6,713 nt of DNA from CAYMUR01 sp964393615 (GTDB taxonomy: Bacteria > Planctomycetota > Planctomycetia > Pirellulales > Pirellulaceae), in assembly GCA_964393615.1 (NCBI GenBank), contig CAYMUR010000118.1, positions 1 through 6,713 on the forward strand, in the 5' to 3' direction. Under the pieces are notes generated by a model that had not been told where the DNA came from, ran no database searches, and saw nothing but the letters and a program-made list of their open reading frames with translations. Both the position numbers and the translations under genes were made by a program. This document shows positions 1 to 5,950 of the stretch, piece by piece; position 1 is the stretch's first letter; each line of letters opens with the position of its first letter.

Positions 1-438
1 TGTTTCGCCCGGGCGACTGGGTGGCCAATAGGCTTCGTGAGTGCAAGCCGAGAATTTTTCTTTGAGCATCGGCAAGTCCCAGTCTTCGTGTTTCACCTCG
101 GCCTTCCGGAAATGCTCGAGTACATGTTGGTGATTGTGTCCCTTCGTTTTGAGCAATACACTTCCACATTGAATAAATTTTGCCAGGTTGTCTTTGTTTA
201 CACCCTGAAGGTAGTTTTCCCAATCCAACCAAAAAAAAACGCCTTCATAAGCTAAGGCCACACTCTGATAGGTGGAATAGTAGAAGCGAATGATGGCACA
301 GGATCGACTAGTACTACCAGCTCCAGCTTCCTGGTTTTTGTCAACCACAGTTACGTGTCGACCTTGCTTGGCTAGTTCGTAAGCAATAGGAGCACCGATG
401 ATGCCGGCTCCGATTACAATCGCATCTAGTTTAGGCAT
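1..438 (-). CDS. FAD-dependent oxidoreductase, DAO family (N-terminal part, runs off left edge)
   Basis: This frame is open for 146 codons from an ATG at 438 to the window edge, so the C-terminal part of the gene is missing. Residues 4-34 form a dinucleotide-binding fold: a beta strand, then the glycine motif GAGIIG (G10, G12, G15), a helix, and a second strand ending in VVDK. D33 there is the expected acidic residue that contacts the adenosine ribose of FAD. A segment GSTSRS follows, as in D-amino acid/sarcosine oxidase-like enzymes of the DAO superfamily, which oxidise amines or amino acids with FAD. The substrate cannot be told from this part. No signal peptide is seen, so the protein is probably cytoplasmic. 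The start is supported by GAGAGG six bases upstream. A run of nine T (coding strand) at 231-239 is read in frame as part of V-F-F-W. The gene lies 170 bases downstream of the propeller-VOC gene on the same strand and could share its transcript. Confidence 0.88.
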   Translation of the reverse strand, partial: MPKLDAIVIGAGIIGAPIAYELAKQGRHVTVVDKNQEAGAGSTSRSCAIIRFYYSTYQSVALAYEGVFFWLDWENYLQGVNKDNLAKFIQCGSVLLKTKGHNHQHVLEHFRKAEVKHEDWDLPMLKEKFSACTHEAYWPPSRPGET

Positions 439-608
439 TGTTATCCTCTCGAATCCGCTTGGATTTTCCTCTCTTTTTTTTGAAAAAAGTCGCTGTTGTC
501 TTTTTTAGCCGATCGTCAAATTGTACGGCTAAGACCTCACGGCGTTTAAAAAGTAGTCACTGTGGTCTGGAAAACGATCGATTTTATTTCTTGATAAAGT
601 TGTCACAG
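439..608. other. Intergenic spacer between two minus-strand genes
   Basis: This 170-base spacer shows no convincing gene. It contains an imperfect A/T dyad at 473-489 (C, eight T, G, six A, G). That could form a weak hairpin, but it lacks the GC-rich stem of an intrinsic terminator. No clear -35/-10 pair was recognised. Whether the two flanking genes share a transcript is therefore open. Confidence 0.4.
445..450 (-). promoter_or_regulatory. Ribosome binding site of the FAD oxidoreductase
   Basis: The minus strand reads GAGAGG-ATAACA-ATG, a purine-rich Shine-Dalgarno-like sequence six bases from the ATG at 438. It fixes the start, which is also where the beta strand of the FAD fold begins. 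Confidence 0.5.
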
Positions 609-2054
609 TTACGGTTCGGACACATGACCTGCTTCAATCACTTCAAAAATGTAGCCGTCGATGTCCTGGAAAAAGAAGCGTTCGAAAGGTGTCTCACACT
701 CTGACGGGATTAATTTGGCACCATGACGGGTTAGTTTGGATTTTAATTCTTCAAACATAGTGAGTGGGTGATAGATGGCAAAATGTCGTCCGAATTCCCG
801 CTCGAACGGGGATGCTACGAATTCAGGAACTTCGAACAAATGTAGTTCTTGCTGTGGAGAAATGGCGAGCCATGCCTCGCGACAGTTGATACTTTGTGGG
901 CGGTGAATTGGTTGCCATCCCAACGCCTTCTCGAAAAATTCAGATGAGCGGGCCACGTCACGCGTGGCCAAGGTGAAGTGGGCGATCGACGAATGGCTTA
1001 TACCACCAGTGAAGGTCCGATCGGAGAGCGATTGTCCTGTTGCGCTTGCAATGCTCCAGACCCCATTCGCATCGCAAGCCGCATAGTACATGCGATACCG
1101 ATTATCAGCTATTTTCATTAACGACATATCCTCAGCGTGAATTGCATCGGGGCCCTGGCCACCATATCCATTTCCTTCGATTGTGCAACCCACTCGTTCC
1201 CAGCTCAACCCGTCCGTCGAGCCTGCCATGAAGATGCGGGACCGGTAACCTGCCATATCAACCGCAATCGAAGCGGTAGCGAAATCTGCACTTCGACCAT
1301 TTGCCACCGCGTTGGCGTCCGCACTAGGGTGTGTCGGAACGACTGTTCCAGAAGGCACGTTTTGCCATGCAGAGTAGATCATGGTCCAACGATCACCATC
1401 CACCGCAGGCGGAATGACTTCGGCGGCGTTGACGCCGGAATCCTCATACTTAGTCTGTTGGTTACACAACCGTAAGCCGCGTTCGAATTGGAAGTCAAGT
1501 CCATCGGTTGTGATCGCGCTTAAGATGCCTCGTTGTGGTTTTTCACCGCTGACGATGGTCCCCGAACAATACAGACGGCCACCTCCTGAGGGCAAAGGTA
1601 GATAACGGGGACTTCGCAGAGAAAAAGTGCTGAGCAAGCGAATGCCTAGTTCGTGTTCCCAATGTAACATGTCATCCGAGACAGCGCTACAAATCACGGT
1701 CGGCCGGTCAGCCGATCCGCGTGACTCATAGTACATTCGCCAGAGGCCGTTGGGGCATTGTTTGATTGATGGGGAGAGTACACGCAGACTACCGTGGGCC
1801 ACGGCGGGTTGTGGCGCCAATCGAATGCCCGGCTCGGTATGGAAAACGAATCCGTCGTCGGACAACGCGCTGAGGATATAGCCTTGGCAAGCGGGAAATG
1901 GTTTGTCAGGACCCACTGCGGTATAGTACAGACGGTAGCCTCCCGTCGGAACACTTACGATGCACGGTGCCTGTACCTTACCACTGTCGAGGCCCCGAGA
2001 ACCTTGCAAACGCGTTCCACAATCCTTTTGCCATGTTTGTATTTGTTGCAACAC
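609..2054 (-). CDS. Beta-propeller (glycosidase-like) protein fused to a C-terminal VOC/glyoxalase domain
   Basis: The 481-residue protein has two parts. Residues 1 to about 345 carry repeated pairs of motifs typical of the five-bladed propeller of GH43/GH32-like proteins. An R-x-Y-Y-type strand appears near residues 41-44, 106-109, 160-162, 222-227 and 321-324. An S-x-D-G-x-x-W/F strand appears near 65-71, 125-131, 182-188 and 279-285. Residues about 355-477 form a VOC domain starting S-S-I-A-H-F-T-L. The four positions that bind metal in this superfamily look filled by H359, E408, H424 and E471, so this domain may be a metal-dependent enzyme (dioxygenase, lyase or isomerase type) or a binding module. 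The propeller's catalytic acids could not be assigned, so hydrolase activity is not claimed. No signal peptide is seen. The first codon given is GTG, with a possible TTG start one codon later. The FAD oxidoreductase follows downstream. The architecture is clear; substrate and reaction are unknown. Confidence 0.85.
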   Translation of the reverse strand: MLQQIQTWQKDCGTRLQGSRGLDSGKVQAPCIVSVPTGGYRLYYTAVGPDKPFPACQGYILSALSDDGFVFHTEPGIRLAPQPAVAHGSLRVLSPSIKQCPNGLWRMYYESRGSADRPTVICSAVSDDMLHWEHELGIRLLSTFSLRSPRYLPLPSGGGRLYCSGTIVSGEKPQRGILSAITTDGLDFQFERGLRLCNQQTKYEDSGVNAAEVIPPAVDGDRWTMIYSAWQNVPSGTVVPTHPSADANAVANGRSADFATASIAVDMAGYRSRIFMAGSTDGLSWERVGCTIEGNGYGGQGPDAIHAEDMSLMKIADNRYRMYYAACDANGVWSIASATGQSLSDRTFTGGISHSSIAHFTLATRDVARSSEFFEKALGWQPIHRPQSINCREAWLAISPQQELHLFEVPEFVASPFEREFGRHFAIYHPLTMFEELKSKLTRHGAKLIPSECETPFERFFFQDIDGYIFEVIEAGHVSEP

Positions 2055-2058
2055 TTTG

Positions 2059-2063
2059 CTCCT
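2059..2063 (-). promoter_or_regulatory. Ribosome binding site of the propeller-VOC gene
   Basis: The minus strand reads AGGAG-CAAA-GTG-TTG. AGGAG is four bases from the GTG at 2054 but seven bases from the TTG at 2051, and seven is closer to the usual spacing. The site supports a start here and leaves GTG and TTG as rivals. The protein differs by one residue. Confidence 0.55.
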
Positions 2064-2066
2064 GGT

Positions 2067-2341
2067 GCTGATCCAGAGAGATTAAAAATAAATGAATAAA
2101 CAATCTGACTCCACAAGATACCATGGACAGAAAAAGAATACGAGGGACAGGTGTCGTTTGCGAGGTATTTGTCTTACAGACGTAGTATGGTAACACCTCG
2201 CAACTATTTGCCAGCTGACTCAAATCAACGGTGCGTGTCAGTTGGTGTCCCACCAAAGTTACCTGCCGAAAATAACGCGAAGGGTCAAAAAAAGTAAACG
2301 AAGTAAGAACTCTATACCAATAATGGTTTGCGACACCTCAC
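2067..2341. other. Non-coding stretch upstream of the propeller-VOC gene
   Basis: No gene is recognised on either strand; the minus-strand frame running through it lacks recognisable protein character. The stretch should hold the promoter of the propeller-VOC gene and probably the left end of the transposon, neither of which could be placed. The base composition is AT-rich next to the gene start (2080-2100). Confidence 0.4.
2158..2203. repeat. Inverted repeat TTGCGAGGT / ACCTCGCAA
   Basis: The perfect 9-base arms lie at 2158-2166 and 2195-2203 with a 28-base spacer. The spacer itself holds a small GTCT-TAC-AGAC dyad at 2171-2181. It lies about 100-150 bases upstream of the propeller-VOC start. 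It could be an operator, an RNA structure in the leader, or part of a transposon end. Confidence 0.4.
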
Positions 2342-2390
2342 ATTGCTGAATATCGGCTGAAAGACGCAATAGTCTATGAACCGGAAGAGA

Positions 2391-2400
2391 NNNNNNNNNN
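2391..2400. other. Assembly gap (run of 10 N)
   Basis: Ten N bases mark an unresolved join. A round number such as ten is often a placeholder, so the true distance may differ. The gap falls inside the 5' part of the transposase remnant, which is consistent with a multi-copy element breaking the assembly. Confidence 0.97.
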
Positions 2401-2401
2401 T

Positions 2402-3376
2402 CAGATCCTCAGGGAGAAAAGCGGTAAGAAAAGGACAATGCTCAACGACGACTAGCGTCAGTGTCTGGCGGTGAAGGGAAAATACCTTGGACGCAAGGCT
2501 CTGAGCAACATCGCGACCATCGTCAAACTGAACACCATCATGTGGTGCATCGAACGTTCGTGGCCTTGAAATGGGACTACACGGCCCACCGAAAGTCGCC
2601 TGGCCGCCCTAAATTGAATCGGGAGACCGTGGATCTTGTGCTTCGACTTACCAAGGAGAATCCTACCTGGGCGTATGACCGAATCCAAGATGCTCTGGCC
2701 AAGATCGGTCACGCCGTTTTGGGCACCTCAGTGGGTAATATTCCCAAAGCCAACGGAATCGAGCCAGCTCCAGGTTCAAAGCAAAGGACCACCTGGAAGA
2801 CCTTCGTCAGGGTTCACTGGGACGTATTGGCAGCTATCGACTTCACCACTATTGAAGTGTGGACTAAAGGTGGCTCGGAAACCTACTATTTGCTATTCGT
2901 ACTGGACTTCAAAAATCGCTGCATACATTTCTCTGGACGCACGACGAATCCAAACGAAATCTGGATAAAGCCGATAGCAAGAAACATTCGCCAGTTCGAT
3001 GGATTGCTCGACGGTTGTCAGTATCTGCTGATGGATCAAGATACGAAGTTCGGCAACTCGTTTGGTGAGATACTGGGAACGGAAAATATAGCATGTCTAA
3101 AGTTATTCGAGATCGCCGAATCTGAATGGACACATGGAGAGGTTTATACGGTCGATCAAGGAAGAATAATGCGTTCGGTTGATTCTGTCCGGAGAGGGTT
3201 CGTTTTATAACGCTGTTAGCGAATACCTGGAGCACTGTCACAGCTTGCGAAATCAACAAGGACTGGGTAACCGAAACGTGGAACCGAATAACGAACGTGC
3301 ACACACGACTGGAGAGGTAAAGTGTCGCGAAAGGCTTGGTGGGCTGCTGCGATATGACCACCGCGTTGCCGCGTGA
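2402..3376 (+). pseudogene. Integrase-core (DDE, rve-type) transposase, broken by two stops and two frameshifts
   Basis: Conserved protein sequence runs through the stretch but changes frame. From 2402 one frame reads Q-I-L-R-E-K-S-G-K-K-R and on to A-T-I-V, crossing a TAG at 2453-2455. At about 2546 one base is lost and the frame switches. It then encodes a helix-turn-helix region beginning S-P-G-R-P-K and the integrase core, with D codons at 2839-2841 (A-I-D-F-T) and 3040-3042 (D-Q-D-T-K-F). Near 3107 the frame shifts again (net +1 or -2). The third frame reads P-N-L-N-G-H-M-E-R-F, with the catalytic E codon at 3137-3139. It then meets TAA at 3167-3169 and continues through G-L-G-N-R and C-R-E-R-L-G-G-L-L to TGA at 3374-3376. 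All three DDE codons survive, but not in one frame, so the gene is dead. The N-terminus is lost in or before the N run. A shadow frame starting at 2461 gives a misleading 249-residue product whose first 29 residues are out of frame. Confidence 0.88.
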
Positions 3377-3459
3377 CCGTAAACGGCACAGTGACAACCG
3401 CTTGGCTTCGATAAGAATCTGTGGGTTCGCTCGTAGTTCTCGGTCGAAATAATTAGCCA

Positions 3460-3500
3460 CAATGTGATCTAAACTCAATTGAGCAAAAGTTTTCACATTG
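3460..3500. repeat. Nested inverted repeat after the transposase remnant
   Basis: The outer arms CAATGTGA (3460-3467) and TCACATTG (3493-3500) are perfect 8-base complements. Between them lies the perfect 10-base palindrome CTCAATTGAG (3474-3483). It is followed closely by GGGCGGAGTATTTT. This may be a structured transposon end or a protein binding site. Confidence 0.5.
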
Positions 3501-3655
3501 GGCGGAGTATTTTCACCTTTCGGGATCAAGGATGAATTCCTACCACTTAGAAATCGATACCAAATCCTGGGCAGGTCACTTGTTGGACTACCACCACTGC
3601 CAATTTTCAAACGTTTTTTTGCGTTGAATGGGTGGAGTTTGACGATGCCGACGGT

Positions 3656-3672
3656 CAGACAGAAAGTGTCTG
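3656..3672. repeat. Short hairpin CAGACA-GAAAG-TGTCTG
   Basis: A six-base perfect stem with a five-base loop lies 125 bases upstream of the glycosyltransferase start. There is no T run, so it is not a typical terminator. It could be a leader structure, an operator half-site pair, or chance. Confidence 0.3.
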
Positions 3673-3797
3673 TGACGCTGATCCGATAACAACAAACGAG
3701 AACCGGGAATACGATCTAGCCGTAACTCCTCCCCTTTCCCGAATTTGCTGTCCACAGAAGAGAGTTGCTCACGCCAAACGTCGACAGCGTTCTGTCA

Positions 3798-5429
3798 ATG
3801 CAACGGTCATATCGAATGAGTCCACGTTATCACTTGCCATTAATTCTATCCGGTTTCCTGTTATTAGCGGCGCTGCGGACGACAGCGCCGTCGGACCTGC
3901 TCAAGGGTGATCAACAGCTGCAGGCCAGCTATGTGATGGACATCCTGGTCAACCAACATTGGATAATTCAGCGCACTGCCAGCGGCGAAATCTCCACCAA
4001 ACCGCCATTCTACAACTGGGTCGCCGCTGGCACTTGCCTCTTGGCCGGTGAGCCGACCGAGCGAGTCATCAAATTTCCATCACTGTTGGCTGGACTGGGC
4101 TTTGTTGTGCTCGTGTACTTCATAGCGGGTAAACTGTTCGGTGAGACGGCCGGTTTCTTCGCAGCTCTCACGGGGATGGCTTCGCATCACTTTTCAAAGC
4201 TATTCTGGTTTGCCCGCACCGATATGATGGTGACGTTCGCCGTGGCTCTAGCAATTTACTTGTTGATCGTCCTCCGCCCCGGTTGGACGAAGACGCTGAT
4301 GGTTGGTCTGGTCGTTGGTTTGTCGGCGCTTGTCAAGGGACCGGTTGGGCCGTTTTTCGTGACTTTCTTTCTCGTCGCCTTGAGCATTCATACCGCCTCC
4401 TGGTGTCGACCTTCGGCGTGGTTGCACGTGGTCTGCGGTGCGGTACTGGTGGCGGCCATCTGGGGTGGATGGATGAGCCTAACGTGGAATTCAGTCCAAT
4501 TCCAACAGCTGGTCATTCAGCAAGAAATAGTCGACCGTGTTATGGGAACGTCGCCTGACGTCCGTCCTTTTTATTATTCCATCGGGCATTTTGTTTCTCG
4601 AACCTTTCCGTGGCCGATTTTGGCCGGACTGGGATTATGGATATCCTTTCAGTCGACTGAAAACGATCGTGCGCATGGCCGTTTGATTGGAATTTGGACG
4701 TTGCTAACGATCACAGCCTTGTGCCTGATTCCTTCGAAGCGTCATGATTACGTTATGCCCCTCCATTTAGCGACATTCGTGTTCTCAGGGCTGGGTTTCC
4801 GATATCTGCTAGAGCACCGCACGTCGGTGTTTACACGTCTGGTGATGATTCCGGCGTCCGTGTTTTTGGCAACGCCGTTGTTGAACATTGCGGCTATCAT
4901 ACTAGACAAACTGCCACTGACAGCCACGCTTTTGATGGGCACTTTGTTTGTGGCCGCTTGCGGTCTCGCCGTGATCGTCCTGCGTTGTCGGTCACTGCCG
5001 GCGGCTTGTTTCACTGTGGTACTGGCGGTGATTGTAATACATGGTCTGTCGTTTCACATTGACCATCCAAAAGGCCGAGAGGATTACACTTTCTGGCGAC
5101 AGTTCGTCAGCCTTGCCCGTCAAAATGCCGAGGGGCAGCCAGTGCATGTGTACGGAGGTGTTCCCTTGCTCTTGGCATATGAACTGCGCCAACATCAAAT
5201 CAATTGTGACGCCGCCGAATTGCCCACCGACCAACCGCAATGGATCGTCATGCCGAAGGACGCCAGGCCGAACCTGGAAAGGGAAACGAACCGCCCCGCT
5301 CAGTACATTGCCCAATTGAAGGGCTTTGACTACGCACTGTTCCGCCTCGAGCCCACGCCTCGAGTCATACCAATCGAAGCGAGTTCGCCGATCGGTTCAG
5401 CCGACGTCGAGTCCAGCATACTCCGCTAG
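3798..5429 (+). CDS. GT39/ArnT-like polytopic membrane glycosyltransferase
   Basis: The protein has 543 residues from the ATG at 3798. It fits the PMT/ArnT GT-C family, which moves a sugar from a polyprenyl-phosphate donor to protein or lipid on the outer face of the inner membrane. After a first membrane helix (about 13-30) the loop carries K-G-D-Q-Q, with D38 at the place of the conserved catalytic acid, then S-T-K-P-P-F-Y-N-W (67-74). Further family motifs are A-R-T-D-M-M (139-144), L-V-K-G-P-V-G-P (178-185) and S-K-R-H-D-Y-V-M-P-L-H (313-323). Some 11-13 hydrophobic segments run to about residue 416, then a soluble tail of about 125 residues. Length and topology suit the family. The start is uncertain: TTG at 3765 and ATG at 3816 are in frame, and none has a strong ribosome binding site. 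No sugar-modification genes lie nearby, so donor and acceptor are unknown. It is the only intact gene in the right half of the window. Confidence 0.88.
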   Translation: MQRSYRMSPRYHLPLILSGFLLLAALRTTAPSDLLKGDQQLQASYVMDILVNQHWIIQRTASGEISTKPPFYNWVAAGTCLLAGEPTERVIKFPSLLAGLGFVVLVYFIAGKLFGETAGFFAALTGMASHHFSKLFWFARTDMMVTFAVALAIYLLIVLRPGWTKTLMVGLVVGLSALVKGPVGPFFVTFFLVALSIHTASWCRPSAWLHVVCGAVLVAAIWGGWMSLTWNSVQFQQLVIQQEIVDRVMGTSPDVRPFYYSIGHFVSRTFPWPILAGLGLWISFQSTENDRAHGRLIGIWTLLTITALCLIPSKRHDYVMPLHLATFVFSGLGFRYLLEHRTSVFTRLVMIPASVFLATPLLNIAAIILDKLPLTATLLMGTLFVAACGLAVIVLRCRSLPAACFTVVLAVIVIHGLSFHIDHPKGREDYTFWRQFVSLARQNAEGQPVHVYGGVPLLLAYELRQHQINCDAAELPTDQPQWIVMPKDARPNLERETNRPAQYIAQLKGFDYALFRLEPTPRVIPIEASSPIGSADVESSILR

Positions 5430-5465
5430 GAGCAGTCGAAACCACGGACACCCTATTGTCTTGGT

Positions 5466-5486
5466 ACCGACCCGGCATCAGTCGGT
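5466..5486 (+). terminator. Possible weak terminator hairpin after the glycosyltransferase
   Basis: ACCGAC (5466-5471) and GTCGGT (5481-5486) form a six-base stem with a nine-base loop, 36 bases after the stop codon. No U-tract follows, so intrinsic termination is doubtful. The position alone makes it worth noting. Confidence 0.25.
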
Positions 5487-5502
5487 GCTTGTTAGGCTCG
5501 GG

Positions 5503-5577
5503 GTAAGTGATCCGTAAGACATCGAACTTGATGGTGTCAACGTTTCTGGCCAAAGTTAGAACCTTTCCGTAAGTGAT
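5503..5577 (+). repeat. Short direct repeats GTAAGTGAT and TCCGTAAG
   Basis: GTAAGTGAT occurs at 5503-5511 and 5569-5577, and TCCGTAAG at 5511-5518 and 5566-5573. The two motifs overlap in opposite order in the two copies. This could mark old duplications or recombination in the decayed region, or be coincidence. Confidence 0.3.
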
Positions 5578-5620
5578 AACTGCATGAGTTTGGTGGATGA
5601 CATTATTGGGTTCAAAAAGA

Positions 5621-5642
5621 AATGGGGTCAGGTCTGTTTTTT
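5621..5642 (+). repeat. GGGGTCAGGTCTG + T-run motif, REP/IS200-transposase-associated type
   Basis: The stretch AATGGGGTCAGGTCTG followed by six T resembles a motif I recall as recurring upstream of REP-associated (IS200/IS605-like) tyrosine transposase genes in many bacteria. No such transposase follows here, so this would be an orphan end or leader. The call rests on memory of the motif, not on a search. Confidence 0.35.
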
Positions 5643-5669
5643 AGTGTTCTGGAGAATACTGGATTCCTC

Positions 5670-5864
5670 ATGAAATACGAAACACTGAACACCCTGATGA
5701 CGGTGATTACCGACCACGACACCCGCAAGCTGGTAAGCACCGACCGGCAAGTGCTTGCCGCAGGCGTTGTCTGAGGGGCCATCAACACGCTCAATGGCGG
5801 TTCTCTGGACATGGTAGTCCAACACGCACGCCCCCTCGGCGAGACCGATGCTGTTAACGATTAG
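5670..5864 (+). pseudogene. Small hypothetical reading frame interrupted by one TGA
   Basis: From the ATG at 5670 a frame encodes 34 residues beginning M-K-Y-E-T-L-N-T-L-M. It meets TGA at 5772-5774 and then continues open in the same frame for 29 codons to TAG at 5862-5864. Both halves have ordinary protein composition (A-A-G-V-V before the stop, G-A-I-N-T-L-N-G-G-S-L-D after it), which suggests one short gene of about 64 residues with a single point mutation. I do not recognise the family. A GGAG at 5651-5654 is too far (15 bases) to be a good ribosome binding site. It could also be chance or a remnant of a longer gene. Confidence 0.35.
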
Positions 5865-5950
5865 CGTTCATTAGTGGCTTTCCTCTTTGCACACGGCGAC
5901 TTGGTTTGGGTAAGTCAACTGCGCTCAATCACGTGCAATCAAGATTGACC

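Larger units (their letters stand above)
2342..3520 (+). mobile_element. Decayed insertion sequence with integrase-core transposase
   Basis: The element is defined by the broken transposase gene it carries; its ends are not fixed. The left limit is set where the frame used just after the N run becomes open again (after TAA at 2321-2323), reading I-A-E-Y-R-L-K-D-A-I up to the gap. The right limit is a guess that takes in the nested dyad and the GGGCGGAGTATTTT stretch about 120-140 bases after the last transposase codon. No terminal inverted repeats or target duplications could be matched by eye. Confidence 0.5.
3377..3797 (+). other. Non-coding stretch between the transposase remnant and the glycosyltransferase
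   Basis: No convincing gene is seen in about 420 bases; the open frames here show no recognisable motifs. The first 120-140 bases probably belong to the 3' end of the insertion sequence, including the nested dyad at 3460-3500. The rest should carry the promoter and leader of the glycosyltransferase gene, which I could not place. A short hairpin, CAGACA-GAAAG-TGTCTG, sits at 3656-3672. Confidence 0.45.
5430..5669. other. Non-coding stretch after the glycosyltransferase
   Basis: No gene is recognised in this 240-base stretch. It holds a weak hairpin at 5466-5486, two copies of the 9-mer GTAAGTGAT (5503-5511 and 5569-5577), and a GGGGTCAGGTCTG motif followed by a T run at 5624-5642. Confidence 0.4.

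Noticed and set aside
2461..2547. The first 29 codons of the 249-codon plus-strand frame as a true N-terminus
   Set aside because: Another frame over the same bases encodes conserved transposase sequence (A-V-K-G-K-Y-L-G-R-K-A-L), so this part is out-of-frame translation caused by the lost base near 2546.
2402..3376. Programmed frameshifting in the transposase
   Set aside because: There are in-frame stops as well as shifts, the two shifts are not at slippery runs, and the second lies inside the catalytic core. Decay explains this better.
3460..3500. A classical CRP binding site
   Set aside because: The TGTGA and TCACA half-sites are about 25 bases apart rather than the usual six, so one dimer could not span them in the normal way.
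2909..3610. A 233-codon open frame on the minus strand
   Set aside because: It lies antisense to the transposase remnant and runs on into non-coding sequence. It has no recognisable motif, while the plus strand shows clear conserved integrase sequence.
4992..5315. A 107-codon minus-strand frame and similar shorter frames inside the glycosyltransferase gene
   Set aside because: They are antisense to an intact gene with clear family motifs and have no protein character of their own.
5772..5774. Selenocysteine insertion at the TGA
   Set aside because: No selenoprotein motif surrounds it and no obvious stem-loop with the right position was seen. A simple nonsense mutation fits the decayed surroundings.
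5612..5825. Two minus-strand frames of about 65 codons opposite the small TGA-interrupted frame
   Set aside because: They overlap each other in different frames, run through the GGGGTCAGGTCTG motif, and show no recognisable domain.
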